Shown piece after piece: positions 8,844-18,275 of a stretch of 64,000 nt of DNA (positions are counted from its first letter, which is position 1; each line of letters begins with the position of its first letter). The translations under genes and the position numbers were made by a program. The stretch is taken from positions 3,579,001-3,643,000 of the forward strand of contig NZ_CP020472.1 in assembly GCF_002075795.1 (NCBI RefSeq). The letters run 5' to 3'. The DNA comes from Shewanella japonica. GTDB lineage: Bacteria > Pseudomonadota > Gammaproteobacteria > Enterobacterales > Shewanellaceae. The notes beneath the pieces are model-generated. The model saw nothing but the letters and a program-made list of their open reading frames with translations. It made no database searches and had not been told where the DNA came from.

Positions 8844-10598
8844 ATGCCGAACACCTATTCTTTATCACTTGCCCATATCAATGACACGCATTCAAATTTC
8901 GAGCCGAGTCAGGTTCAATTCTCCTTGTCGTTTAATGAGCAAACTTACCTTGCTGAAACGCAAACCGGCGGCTATGCCCGTTTGGGCCACCAAATTGAAA
9001 CGGCAAGAATCGCGGCGGTGAAAAACCAACACGAATTTATGTTTCTTCATGGCGGCGACAGCTTTCAAGGTACATTGTACTTTCGTGAATTTCAGGGCGC
9101 AGCAAACGCACATTTACTGAATATGCTTAAGCCAGATGCCATGGTATTAGGTAATCATGAGATTGATGCAGGCAATAGTCCTGTGTTGGCATTTTTAAAT
9201 CGAATCGAATTCCCTTTGTTAGCGGGCAATATGGATTTAAGCCAAGAGCTTGAAGATAAAGAAGGTCGCTTAAAGCACCATCCAATGTTATTTGACTACG
9301 ACACTGAGCAGCAATGTGCCAAAGTGCTAATCAAACCCTTTTACGATAAACAAATTGCAATTATTGGGATCACTCTAGATCAAATGCCACTCATTGCTAG
9401 ACCTGATCCTGACACCCACTTTATCAATGCTATCGACACCACTAAAAACACCATTGCAAAACTTCATCAACAAGGGATATACCACATTGTTGTACTCAGT
9501 CATTTAGGGTTAGATCAAGACCGTGAACTGGCTGAAAAAGTGGATGGAATAAGTGTTATTGTTGGCGGCCACTCTCACACGCTTCAAGGTGAATTTTCAG
9601 ATTTAGGCCTAAGTCACACAGAATACGGTGAACGTATTAACAACACCCCTATCATTCATGCCAGTAAATATGCAGAAGTGCTCGGGCTCGCTCAAATTGA
9701 GTTCGATGAAAGTGGTCTATGCCTTTCATTAAATGGCAATAATTACTTTATGATTGATGAACAAATTAAAGTGTCACTCGATGCCAAACAGGCGAAAAAA
9801 GCAGATTTACAAGACATCAGTCAAGCTGAAATTGATGCAGTCACCTCCCAGCTATTAGCTCACCCAGGAATATTGAATAATGCCGCAAATGATGAGGTTC
9901 ACCAAACCATTATGCGAGATTACCGCCCTGCCTTAAATGCACTTGAAGAACAGGTATTGGCACATATTCCTCGAGATTTAATTCATACACGCCTTCCGAG
10001 TAAACACTTTCCACATGGCAGTGAAATTGCGCCTTGGGTGTGTCGAAGTATGTATAAAGCCACCAAACTATCAGAACCACAACTAGACTTTGCGCTGCAT
10101 AATGCTGGCGGTGTTCGTCAGTCATTAATCAAGGGGAACCTGTCATTAGCTGACGTATTAGGGCGCATTTTGCCGTTCGAGTTACCTTTGGTGAAATATC
10201 AAATTCAGGGAAAGTTCTTATATCAAGCTTTGGAATCCGCCATTAACTCGGCAACAAATAATGGGGTAACAGGTACTGGCGCAGGAAGCTTTCCCTACAC
10301 TTATGGTATTCGATACTTTTATGATGGCACTTTACCTATGAATCATCGTATCACCTTAATTGAAGAGTTCACTCAAGGCGAATGGCGAGCGATTGATTCA
10401 CAGAAGCTATACATTGGCGTTTCAAGTGCTTATACCGCTGCGGGTAAAGAAGGTTACGATGCATTGTTAAAGGCGCATTGGCAGCAAGATATGGAGTCCA
10501 TGACATTACCTGAAGCGTTTGTCGATTTTGTGTCGCAGCACGGTAATTTGATTGAAAATCCGTTACAACCGAATGTTCATTACATCAGTCACCGTTAA
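8844..10598 (+). CDS. Bifunctional metallophosphatase/5'-nucleotidase without signal peptide
   Basis: Two-domain nucleotidase of the UshA/CpdB superfamily. Residues 1-340 are a calcineurin-like metallophosphatase (NDTH at 13-16, HGGDS, GNHEID, VVLSHLG, GGHSHT); residues about 360-584 are the 5'-nucleotidase C-terminal domain (ALHNAGGVRQS, VSSAYTAAGKEGYD). Start ATG at 8844 has a GAGGA ribosome site. The metal motif begins at residue 11, so there is no export signal and the protein should be cytoplasmic, unlike UshA. Family activity is hydrolysis of nucleotides or related phosphoesters; the true substrate is unknown. Confidence 0.9.
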   Translation: MPNTYSLSLAHINDTHSNFEPSQVQFSLSFNEQTYLAETQTGGYARLGHQIETARIAAVKNQHEFMFLHGGDSFQGTLYFREFQGAANAHLLNMLKPDAMVLGNHEIDAGNSPVLAFLNRIEFPLLAGNMDLSQELEDKEGRLKHHPMLFDYDTEQQCAKVLIKPFYDKQIAIIGITLDQMPLIARPDPDTHFINAIDTTKNTIAKLHQQGIYHIVVLSHLGLDQDRELAEKVDGISVIVGGHSHTLQGEFSDLGLSHTEYGERINNTPIIHASKYAEVLGLAQIEFDESGLCLSLNGNNYFMIDEQIKVSLDAKQAKKADLQDISQAEIDAVTSQLLAHPGILNNAANDEVHQTIMRDYRPALNALEEQVLAHIPRDLIHTRLPSKHFPHGSEIAPWVCRSMYKATKLSEPQLDFALHNAGGVRQSLIKGNLSLADVLGRILPFELPLVKYQIQGKFLYQALESAINSATNNGVTGTGAGSFPYTYGIRYFYDGTLPMNHRITLIEEFTQGEWRAIDSQKLYIGVSSAYTAAGKEGYDALLKAHWQQDMESMTLPEAFVDFVSQHGNLIENPLQPNVHYISHR

Positions 10599-10892
10599 TG
10601 TAGCTGACTTGGTGATCGCTGAGGTAACCATTACTGAATTTAATAGCAATTACACTTTTACTATGACTTGCCAGTGATTTCGTTAAGTGTTGGTAAGCAA
10701 ACTAAGATGCCAATTAACATAAGTCAGGCGTGCATTAGCCTAAGTTAATATAATTTATGATAATGTAGACTTCACAAATCTGCAGCGGATCACAGACCCA
10801 ATGATCGCTTCATGATTTAATGATGTATCTTTATGTGGATTCATGACTTGAATCATTGCAAATTTTAGCCTAATCAAATAGGAAACAACTTC
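10599..10892. other. Intergenic region without recognisable gene
   Basis: 294 bases between the nucleotidase and the NrfJ-like gene. AT-rich; several TCATGA/ATGATT words near 10,800-10,860 but no convincing operator or terminator was identified. It should contain the promoter of the downstream small gene. Confidence 0.5.
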
Positions 10893-11195
10893 ATGAAAGC
10901 AAAACTGATCAAATTAGCTGCAGCAGCAACATTAGCACTAGGCGTATCTTCAGCTTGGGCTGCAGGTATCATGCACCAGGGTGAAGTATTAGAAACAATG
11001 AACAGCGGTGGATACACTTACGTTCAAGTTAAAGGCGAAGACAAAACATTCTGGGCTGCGGGTCCACAGGTTGAAATCGCTAAAGGCGATACTGTCAGCA
11101 TGAATGAGCAAATGTGGATGAATGACTTCACCAGCAGCACGCTAAACAAAACATTCGACGAATTATTATTTGTTGGAAAAATCGAGAAGAAATAA
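10893..11195 (+). CDS. Small periplasmic NrfJ-like protein
   Basis: 100 residues with a Sec signal (MKAKLIKLAAAATLALGVSS to AWAA) and a mature part of about 76 residues beginning GIMHQGEVLETMNSGGYTYVQVKG. The GEVLETMNSGGYTYVQV and FWAAGP words match what I know as NrfJ-related proteins of Shewanella, small OB-like periplasmic proteins of uncertain role. No cysteine pair or haem motif is visible. GGAAA ribosome site; followed by a strong terminator, so it is monocistronic and likely well expressed. Confidence 0.72.
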   Translation: MKAKLIKLAAAATLALGVSSAWAAGIMHQGEVLETMNSGGYTYVQVKGEDKTFWAAGPQVEIAKGDTVSMNEQMWMNDFTSSTLNKTFDELLFVGKIEKK

Positions 11196-11220
11196 TTCGA
11201 TTTAACCTCAAACAAGACAT

Positions 11221-11254
11221 AATCGGTTAATGATTTCATTAGCCGATTTTTTTT
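11221..11254 (+). terminator. Rho-independent terminator after the NrfJ-like gene
   Basis: AATCGGTTAATGA (11221-11233) pairs with TCATTAGCCGATT (11236-11248) with one wobble, then eight Ts. It overlaps the apparent upstream end of the next reading frame, which argues that the next gene starts further downstream. Confidence 0.88.
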
Positions 11255-11304
11255 GGTTAAACTGCCGTAATACGCATCAACATAAAGCAGCATTAACAAA
11301 ATTT

Positions 11305-11811
11305 ATGGAAAACACAGCTAACCAATCAATAACACCTTTTAGCCCACAATATGCTAGTAACGTTAGTCTACTTGTCCACGAATGTATTCAGCACATTGAC
11401 CATCCTCGCTACACACAAGCACATCTAGATGCGTGGTCAACTACCCCTCGCTCAGTCAGACATTGGTGCCAACGCCTTTTGCGCAGTCAAAGCTGGCTAT
11501 TATTAAATAACGCTCCATCACAGCCGGAAGTGATTGGTGTCATTAATGTTGAAACGGATTTTAACCATCGTGGGTATATTGATAGTTTATATATCAGCCC
11601 AGGTAAGCAGCGACAAGGCTTAGCTGGCAAGCTTTATCAAACACTTGAGCAATGGGCTATTGCTCAGGGTTATCATGCGCTCAGCGTGGATGCATCCTAC
11701 TTATCTAAAGGCTTCTTTTTAAAGCAAGGGTTCCAGCAAGTGCAGCCAAGCTATCAAATCACAAAAGGACAGGTCATAAACGGTTTTTACATGAAAAAAG
11801 ACCTCACATAA
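11305..11811 (+). CDS. GNAT-family N-acetyltransferase
   Basis: 168 residues from the ATG at 11305. The frame is open from 11230, but that lies inside the preceding terminator, so the later ATG is preferred. The acetyl-CoA binding region is YIDSLYISPGKQRQGLAGKLY (about 92-112; motif A with Q-x-x-G-L/A) followed by LSVDASYLSKGFFLKQGFQQ (motif B, S-x-x-S/A-x-x-F-F/Y). This arrangement is typical of GNAT enzymes such as YafP-like acetyltransferases. The substrate is unknown. It ends 6 bases from the convergent DUF3820 gene. Confidence 0.85.
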   Translation: MENTANQSITPFSPQYASNVSLLVHECIQHIDHPRYTQAHLDAWSTTPRSVRHWCQRLLRSQSWLLLNNAPSQPEVIGVINVETDFNHRGYIDSLYISPGKQRQGLAGKLYQTLEQWAIAQGYHALSVDASYLSKGFFLKQGFQQVQPSYQITKGQVINGFYMKKDLT

Positions 11812-11817
11812 CTCACA

Positions 11818-12030
11818 CTACTTTTTAAGTAATGGCTGCAGCATTTCTTCTAAACCATTAAGTTTAACTTCATACATTAGCGCTAATTGCTCACCTAATT
11901 TTCCTTCTGGAAAGCCTTTACTGTGAAACCAGACTAAATAAGGCTCAGGAAGTTCTAACAATTTACGTCCAGCATATTTTCCAAAAGGCATTTTCTGGTT
12001 AATTGCTTCTAATAATAACGCTTCATTCAT
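11818..12030 (-). CDS. DUF3820 family protein
   Basis: 70 residues. The motif MPFGKYAGRKLLELPEPYLVWF is characteristic of DUF3820, a small domain often found alone in gammaproteobacteria and related in sequence to segments of exonuclease-associated proteins. No signal or membrane segment. Start ATG at 12030 with AAGAG upstream. Function unknown. Convergent with the GNAT gene. Confidence 0.85.
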   Translation of the reverse strand: MNEALLLEAINQKMPFGKYAGRKLLELPEPYLVWFHSKGFPEGKLGEQLALMYEVKLNGLEEMLQPLLKK

Positions 12031-12697
12031 TTTGGCTCTTCCTAACTAATTAGATAATAGATTCGTATCTCGCTTATTCTGCTAATGCAGTGCGCTTTGC
12101 TCATCAAGATCACAGGACGAATCATACCGTGAGTGATGGCTTAGTAACATTACTCATTACCACTTATAGCGTTTAACAATGTACTATCTGTAAGCTTCTA
12201 GGTTAGTTTTTGCATATTTTGTACCACAAGATATATACCGATTAGGAATAACAAAACTCTAAAAGACAGCTTTTAGCTATAAAAGTTACCCAGACTTTTT
12301 TACAAAAACACAAGAACAGAATACAAGCATCCCCTCGTCAATATTTTTACACGCTAACCTACTAAAAAATAATAAGTTCAGTTACCGTTTTATGACAAGA
12401 AACAAACCTGTCAATAAGTTGCCTCTAGTCAGTTTTTGTCAAATAAACACCATCAAGTCAAAATGACTTTTTAGTCAATATACTGCCAATTGACCCGTTA
12501 CAAAACTGCACATAAAGTTAATAGCATTGAAGCTAAATGTTGCTATTTAATGACTGATTTAATCGAAGTTTGAGCTGTTTATCATCTCAATAATTCGGCT
12601 TTCAAATCGCAGTTATTGCATCATACCCTTCTCACCAGGTTCACTGCAGCGAGTGTTTATATAGCCGTTCTCGTTGCACCTATCAGGAGATGTTGAA
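12031..12697. other. 667-base AT-rich gap upstream of the ParA gene
   Basis: No gene seen. It holds the promoter region for DUF3820 (leftmost part) and for parA (right), and a dense cluster of TGAC/GTCA boxes at 12391-12494, described separately. Poly-A/T tracts are frequent between 12,240 and 12,400, which would favour bent DNA. Confidence 0.6.
12391..12496. repeat. Array of eight TGAC/GTCA boxes, possible centromere or operator
   Basis: TGAC or its complement occurs at 12393, 12410, 12428, 12438, 12457, 12464, 12474 and 12491, most flanked by A/T. Steps between them are 17, 18, 10, 19, 7, 10 and 17 bases. The pair at 12455-12469 forms a perfect inverted repeat AAGTCA-AAA-TGACTT. Less than one box would be expected by chance in 105 bases of such AT content. 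A ninth lies at 12551. Short iterated tetramers are the usual target style of ribbon-helix-helix proteins, and one is encoded downstream. Binding is inferred. Confidence 0.5.
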
Positions 12698-13444
12698 ATG
12701 ATCATATTAGTTGGCGGAGAGAAAGGTGGTAGTGGCAAAAGTTGCCTTGCACAAAATATTGCCGTTTTTCTCGCAAAAGATGCTAAATCAAGCATTATCA
12801 TGGTTGATTGCGATCCACAAAGAACAACTTCAGATTGGATCCAAGCAAGAAATAACAATCCAGAATTACCCGGGATTAATTGTGTTCAACTATACGGAAA
12901 AATTCGCAACGATCTTTTAAGCCTTGAGCAGCATTATGATTACGTTATTGTTGATTGTGGCGGACAAGATAACCTGGCACTGCGAGCGACGTTATCTGTC
13001 GCATCTCATGTATTGATGCCATTAAGACCTAAGCGCCGAGACTTAAAAACGGTCAGTCACATGGACGACATCATTGCCACCTGTAAAATGATTAACCCTA
13101 AAATGAGAGCCTCATTTGTCATCACTCAATGCCCAAGCTTACCGAACCAAGCAGGGCGTATCGTCGAAGCTAAAGAAGTCTGCAACACGTTCGATATCAA
13201 TGTACTAGATGCAATTACCTTTAGCCGCAATATTTACGATGACAGTGAAGAGTCTGGCTTATCAGTTATCGAAATTGACCCAACAGGCAAAGCTGCAAGC
13301 GAAATCAGGGCAATTGCCTGCGAGCTTCTAGAGGTGCAAAACGCCGAACAGATTATTCAGCAACGTAATGATGCCGCTAATGTTACTCAACTGAGGGGGA
13401 CCTATGGGGCTAGCAGATCTCAAGAAAAACGTTACGCCATGTAA
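12698..13444 (+). CDS. Orphan ParA/MinD-family ATPase
   Basis: 248 residues from the ATG at 12698 (AGGAG ribosome site, 7-8 base spacing). Deviant Walker A GGEKGGSGKS at 7-16, switch I-like VDCDPQRTTSDW, Walker B-like YVIVDCGG. ParA ATPases form dynamic nucleoid-bound gradients that position DNA or protein cargo. It lacks an N-terminal helix-turn-helix, like small type Ib plasmid ParAs. The next gene overlaps its last 41 bases and encodes a ribbon-helix-helix protein, the partner type used by such ATPases. Cargo could be DNA (cryptic partition cassette) or a protein cluster. Confidence 0.85.
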   Translation: MIILVGGEKGGSGKSCLAQNIAVFLAKDAKSSIIMVDCDPQRTTSDWIQARNNNPELPGINCVQLYGKIRNDLLSLEQHYDYVIVDCGGQDNLALRATLSVASHVLMPLRPKRRDLKTVSHMDDIIATCKMINPKMRASFVITQCPSLPNQAGRIVEAKEVCNTFDINVLDAITFSRNIYDDSEESGLSVIEIDPTGKAASEIRAIACELLEVQNAEQIIQQRNDAANVTQLRGTYGASRSQEKRYAM

Positions 13445-13790
13445 TACGATGTTTGAGCCACAAATGTCAGTGGATGATTTTATTGAGGCTGCCAACTTGT
13501 ATGCAATGGGAAAACAGCATTCAAGTTCAAACAGCATTGAAAACGCAAATAAACAAGCAATGGAAAAGTTACTTGCGTTAACAGAAGCTAACGAGCCATT
13601 AGCTAAAAAGCCAGCACCATTTAAACGGGCGACCTTTACGCTAAGTGAGGATGCAATTAATCAGCTAACGCTACTCAGCCAAAGTAGCCATACTGCAAAA
13701 TCGAAATTGATCCGTCAGCTGATACAACAGCATTTCTCACTGCCAGTGGCGGAGCAACGAGAAATTGAACAACAAATACAAATAAGGTAA
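13404..13790 (+). CDS. Small ParB-like partner with C-terminal ribbon-helix-helix
   Basis: 128 residues, start ATG at 13404 with an AGGGGG ribosome site, overlapping parA by 41 bases in another frame. The N-terminal 60 residues are polar and likely flexible. Residues about 72-115 (RATFTLSEDAINQLTLLSQS to SKSKLIRQLIQQH-like pattern; exact text AKSKLIRQLIQQH) fit a ribbon-helix-helix: one beta strand, helix, turn, second helix. Such proteins bind iterated short boxes as dimers and stimulate ParA. I infer that it recognises the TGAC/GTCA array upstream of parA and autoregulates the operon. Confidence 0.65.
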   Translation: MGLADLKKNVTPCNTMFEPQMSVDDFIEAANLYAMGKQHSSSNSIENANKQAMEKLLALTEANEPLAKKPAPFKRATFTLSEDAINQLTLLSQSSHTAKSKLIRQLIQQHFSLPVAEQREIEQQIQIR

Positions 13791-13861
13791 TGAACTCTAA
13801 CTAGGATTGACAACACTAGCATTGTGACGCAAAAAATAATAAATCTCCCTCCCCCTCCTTT

Positions 13862-13897
13862 ACTGGCAGCAACGTAAGTTGTTTGCCAGTTTTTTTA
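13862..13897 (+). terminator. Rho-independent terminator after the ParA/RHH pair
   Basis: ACTGGCAGCAAC / GTTGTTTGCCAGT with a four-base loop (GTAA) and seven following Ts. Confidence 0.85.
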
Positions 13898-14051
13898 CTC
13901 GCAAATCGCATCCTTGATATTATTTTTATTAGCTATACCTAAAATAAGCTTAGCATCTACAGATTAACCCTTGAATTATGACAACTTGCGCCCAATAACT
14001 ATTTTAGGTTCAGGATATTTTATCTATGATGACTTAACACAAGGAAGGCAA

Positions 14052-14876
14052 ATGTTTGCTCTTATCGCTTTGATTATCGTCTCAACGATTGCTATTGGTC
14101 TGATTATCAGTAAGCCAAAACGCAATCAAATAAGACGTGCAAAGATCACTAAGCAGGCTTTCCCTAAACAATGGCGTCAAATTCTCAAACATCGTTTCCC
14201 TTACTTTAAAGCTATGCCAACGGATCTACAGTTACAGCTCAAAAAGCACATACAAGTATTTATCGAAGAAAAAGAATTTATAGGCTGTGATGGCTTTATC
14301 ATCACTGATGAAGTGAGAGTCACCATTGCGGCACAAGCTTGCCTACTATTATTAAATCGAAAAACAGACTACTACCCTAAACTCAGACAAATTTTAGTCT
14401 ATCCTTATGCTTTTATAGTGGAAAAGCAGGGAACTGATTTTGCTGGAGTTCAGTCAAACCAACGTAATGTTCTCTTAGGTGAATCATGGGGAAATGGTAA
14501 AATCATTCTTTCTTGGAAAAGCACCATAGATGGGGCTGCTGATCCGACAGATGGACAAAATGTCGTCATACATGAGTTTGCACATCAACTCGATCAGGAA
14601 AACGGCCAAGCAAATGGCGCGCCGCCGCTGCGAGATATCACGTCCTATTCTGCATGGTCAACGATTCTCGGGCAAGAGTTTGACAGATTGCAGCGCTGCG
14701 CGAGTCAACAACTCCCATCACTGTTTAACTATTATGGCGCTACCAACCCAGCCGAGTTTTTTGCCGTTATCACTGAAACTTTTTTTGAAATGCCCCATGA
14801 TTTTTACCAACAGCATCCTTTGCTGTATAAAGAACTAAGCCGTTTTTATCAACTAGATCCAATTCATTGGCATTAG
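14052..14876 (+). CDS. mtfA: MtfA-like zinc metallopeptidase
   Basis: 274 residues from the ATG at 14052 (AAGGAAGG ribosome site); the frame extends to a TTG at 13971 without support. An N-terminal membrane helix (about 2-20) is followed by the MtfA/DUF980 domain. The zinc motif HEFAHQLD is at about 175-182, with downstream NPAEFFAVITETFFE supplying the third ligand region. In E. coli MtfA binds the repressor Mlc and has aminopeptidase activity; here an amino-terminal membrane segment adds anchoring. Neighbouring genes give no further hint. Confidence 0.87.
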   Translation: MFALIALIIVSTIAIGLIISKPKRNQIRRAKITKQAFPKQWRQILKHRFPYFKAMPTDLQLQLKKHIQVFIEEKEFIGCDGFIITDEVRVTIAAQACLLLLNRKTDYYPKLRQILVYPYAFIVEKQGTDFAGVQSNQRNVLLGESWGNGKIILSWKSTIDGAADPTDGQNVVIHEFAHQLDQENGQANGAPPLRDITSYSAWSTILGQEFDRLQRCASQQLPSLFNYYGATNPAEFFAVITETFFEMPHDFYQQHPLLYKELSRFYQLDPIHWH

Positions 14877-14918
14877 TCGTGAGACCAATATCCGCTAACC
14901 TAAGTAACAGGAACTCCC

Positions 14919-15398
14919 ATGCAAAAAGCCATTCTTACCTTATTACTCACCAGCAGTTTATGGGTTATGTCATCCCTCCCATCATCAGCTACAGTGGCGA
15001 TATCAACCGAATCGAAACAACTCGCTGACAATGTACTTAACCAACTGCATCAAGATGCTAGTGCGGCAAATTGGGATAGTTATTTTTCTTTATACGATAC
15101 TGATGCAGTCTTTTTAGGTACCGATGCGACAGAGCGATGGGATATGAAAGAGTTTGAAGGTTATGCCAGACCAACTGATGGTTGGCACTATGAGGTGCAA
15201 TCTAGGCAACTATTACAGTTCGACAATACCATTGTATTTGATGAGCTATTGAACAGTGCCAGCTATGGTTTGTGTCGAGGTACTGGTGCTCTGCAATTAA
15301 CAGAGCAAGGTTGGAAAATCGTCCAATATCATTTGAGTATTGCAGTCCCAAATGAAAACGCCAAAGCCGTTGCTAAGTTAATTGGTGCGGCTAAATAA
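14919..15398 (+). CDS. Exported SnoaL-like/NTF2-fold protein
   Basis: 159 residues: signal peptide of about 25 residues ending near SSAT, then a SnoaL-like (NTF2 fold) domain with NWDSYFSLYDTDAVFLGTDATERWDMKEF, the pattern of the SnoaL-3/DUF4440 group (a cone-shaped alpha+beta pocket). Such proteins are predicted to bind small hydrophobic ligands or act as isomerase-like enzymes; no specific activity can be assigned. It follows mtfA by 42 bases with an ACAGGA ribosome site, so the two may be co-transcribed. Confidence 0.75.
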   Translation: MQKAILTLLLTSSLWVMSSLPSSATVAISTESKQLADNVLNQLHQDASAANWDSYFSLYDTDAVFLGTDATERWDMKEFEGYARPTDGWHYEVQSRQLLQFDNTIVFDELLNSASYGLCRGTGALQLTEQGWKIVQYHLSIAVPNENAKAVAKLIGAAK

Positions 15399-15415
15399 TC
15401 GATTACACAAAGCTC

Positions 15416-15452
15416 AATCGCCAGTATGTTTAAGCGCTGGCGATTTTCTTTG
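15416..15452 (+). terminator. Rho-independent terminator after the SnoaL-like gene
   Basis: AATCGCCAG and CTGGCGATT pair around a loop of about 12 bases, followed by TTTC TTTG. A weaker T run than the others. Confidence 0.65.
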
Positions 15453-15500
15453 TATTGAGCTTGAGTAAGCTTTTACAAGGTAAATAAACGGTAGTAAACC

Positions 15501-16397
<897 letters not shown>

Positions 16398-16498
16398 TTA
16401 ATTCGTCTTTAATAAAATGATTAAAATATTAACTGATGACAATACTGGCTAATGTCATTAACTTAAGTTTTTAGCCTAAACCTTGCACAATCCCAAGC

Positions 16499-17977
16499 TT
16501 ACTTCATTGTTAAACCAAAACATAAATTAGCCAGCTGACTCAAATGGCAAAAACCATCAAAATCCTGCTGAGACAAAGGTCTTTCGGATGCATGCTTATC
16601 GGCATAAAACACCCCTATTACTTTGTCGTTTACGACAATTGGCGCAACCATAAAGCCTAAAGCAAAATTCACTTTGCTATTAAGGTCTTCATTTTTTCCT
16701 TGTTGAACCAACATTAGTTGGCTATTTTCAGCTGAGTGAATCAAGCTTGGTTTTTTAGCGTCAACGACCTGTGAAAATGGGTTCAACTCCCCTTGCATAT
16801 CAATTAGTAGCTCTTGCTTAAAAAACTCTGCACTCTCGCCAAACACAACCCGAGCAGATAGCTGCTTTCGGTTAAGTGATAGCAACATCACCGCGCATCT
16901 ATCAACACCAACCCCATCTAAAATACCTTCTAATGCAGTCTGCACCACTTGATTAAAGTCCGCTTTTTGAATGGCATGCTCAGTCAATTCACGCAGCTTT
17001 TTCAATTGCAGCACTAAATCGGCATCACGAAATTGCGGTTTTTGTTCTGGCTTATCTAAGCACAAAATGATTTCTGCAGTATCGGGAAGGTATTGAATTA
17101 ATTCAGTAGCCCCATAATCTTCAGCTAACCTCATTGTGGCTTCTGCGCAGCGACTGATCCTCGACTTACATTGCTCAAGACTAATTCCTTGAATTTCTGC
17201 AGCAGCTAAGAGTAAATCATTGAGCTTTTCTGGGTTAACATGAGGCTGATTCAACGCTTCAGAAATTTCATTTGCTAGAAAAATAGTCCTTATTTCAGGC
17301 ATTCTCTCATCAGGGTGAGACAGTGATGTGGTTAATACGTCACCTAAGCCCCAAGCTCGAGCAATGCTTTGAGTTAATTGCGAAAATGATGTCCCAAGAT
17401 GCTCACGCACAATAGCCTTTTCATCTTTTACTGATGGGGAGACTAATATCGCTTGATCTAAGTTATCAACAAATTCGCCACCAATGCTCCAAAATGCACT
17501 TTCACCAATGCGATATAATAACGAAGCGATAAACACTTCTTCACGAAGTGCTTCATCATAATCTTTAAGCATCACCCGCGAAATCATGGCAGCTTGAAAA
17601 GAGTGCGCCATGAGTTTGATTAATCGTTGATACACAGACTCAGATAAATTGTTATTTTCGAGCAAGCTGGTGAGTAGTTTGGCGGTAATACAAATATTGC
17701 GAATGGTATCAAAACCCAGCACCACGGCAGCTCTACTGACCGTTGTAACGTGATTAGTGCCTTTATTATAAATAGCACTGTTGGCCACACGTAATATCCG
17801 AGTGGTAAGCGCATTATCATGCAGCACACTACGACCTAATGTCGCTAATGATGACACATCATCTTTTGCCAGCTTTTCTAAATCCCTGACGGTTGAACAC
17901 AAAGCAGGCATTTCTTGTTCACTGATACGCTTGGTCCAGTAGTCGACGCCTTTAGTGATAGGTAAAGAGTTTTTCAA
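16499..17977 (-). CDS. HDOD-GAF signalling protein
   Basis: 492 residues. Residues about 15-215 are an HDOD domain (VRDLEKLAKDDVSSLATLGRSVLHDNALTTRILRVANS is its hallmark start, shown here as it spans residues 27 on; key words: SVLHDNALTTRILRVANSA), a catalytically degenerate relative of HD phosphohydrolases. Residues about 330-490 are a GAF-like domain (DRCAVMLLSLNR, APIVVNDKVIGVFYADK). Such proteins act in signalling, often linked to cyclic-di-GMP or stress. The start is TTG at 17977: an in-frame stop lies two codons upstream and GGTGA precedes it at about 9 bases. Confidence 0.85.
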   Translation of the reverse strand: MKNSLPITKGVDYWTKRISEQEMPALCSTVRDLEKLAKDDVSSLATLGRSVLHDNALTTRILRVANSAIYNKGTNHVTTVSRAAVVLGFDTIRNICITAKLLTSLLENNNLSESVYQRLIKLMAHSFQAAMISRVMLKDYDEALREEVFIASLLYRIGESAFWSIGGEFVDNLDQAILVSPSVKDEKAIVREHLGTSFSQLTQSIARAWGLGDVLTTSLSHPDERMPEIRTIFLANEISEALNQPHVNPEKLNDLLLAAAEIQGISLEQCKSRISRCAEATMRLAEDYGATELIQYLPDTAEIILCLDKPEQKPQFRDADLVLQLKKLRELTEHAIQKADFNQVVQTALEGILDGVGVDRCAVMLLSLNRKQLSARVVFGESAEFFKQELLIDMQGELNPFSQVVDAKKPSLIHSAENSQLMLVQQGKNEDLNSKVNFALGFMVAPIVVNDKVIGVFYADKHASERPLSQQDFDGFCHLSQLANLCFGLTMK

Positions 17978-18070
17978 TGCTTAAGTCACCAATTGTTACA
18001 ATAGTTTTACTATAACTCTTTATGTGAGCGGATGAAGCATTCTTAGCAAAAATCATTCGAAAAATTTATC

Positions 18071-18096
18071 AAAAAAAACGGCTCCGAAGAGCCGCA
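18071..18096 (-). terminator. Second terminator-like hairpin downstream of aceA
   Basis: CGGCTC-CGAA-GAGCCG (18079-18094) followed on the minus strand by eight Ts (18078-18071). A compact, strong hairpin in the gap between aceA and the HDOD gene. Confidence 0.8.
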
Positions 18097-18192
18097 ACAC
18101 AAGCGATTGGTTGAAAACTTACTGGGTAGGAAGTTAAAAATCCTCGCATTAAGAACGACAACTAGCTTGCGCTAATATTCCAAATACTGGAT

Positions 18193-18251
18193 AAAAACCC
18201 GGTGAAACCTGTAGGTGAGTAACACCGGGGGAAATCAGCTGCAAAGCAGCT
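18193..18251 (-). terminator. Hairpins immediately after aceA
   Basis: AGCTGC-AAA-GCAGCT (18237-18251) lies just after the aceA stop, then CCCGGTG/CACCGGG (18198-18204 with 18223-18229) with a minus-strand TTTTTA tail. Together with the hairpin at 18079 this is a tandem termination or 3'-end stabilising region. Confidence 0.7.
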
Positions 18252-18275
18252 AAACTGTTACAAGGTTAATAAAGG

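Noticed and set aside
11230..11304. Extended N-terminus of the GNAT enzyme
   Set aside because: This stretch lies in the terminator hairpin of the preceding gene and adds residues not needed by the fold.
12674..12697. Longer N-terminus of ParA from a TTG
   Set aside because: The ATG at 12698 has an AGGAG ribosome site and puts the Walker A motif at the expected distance from the start.
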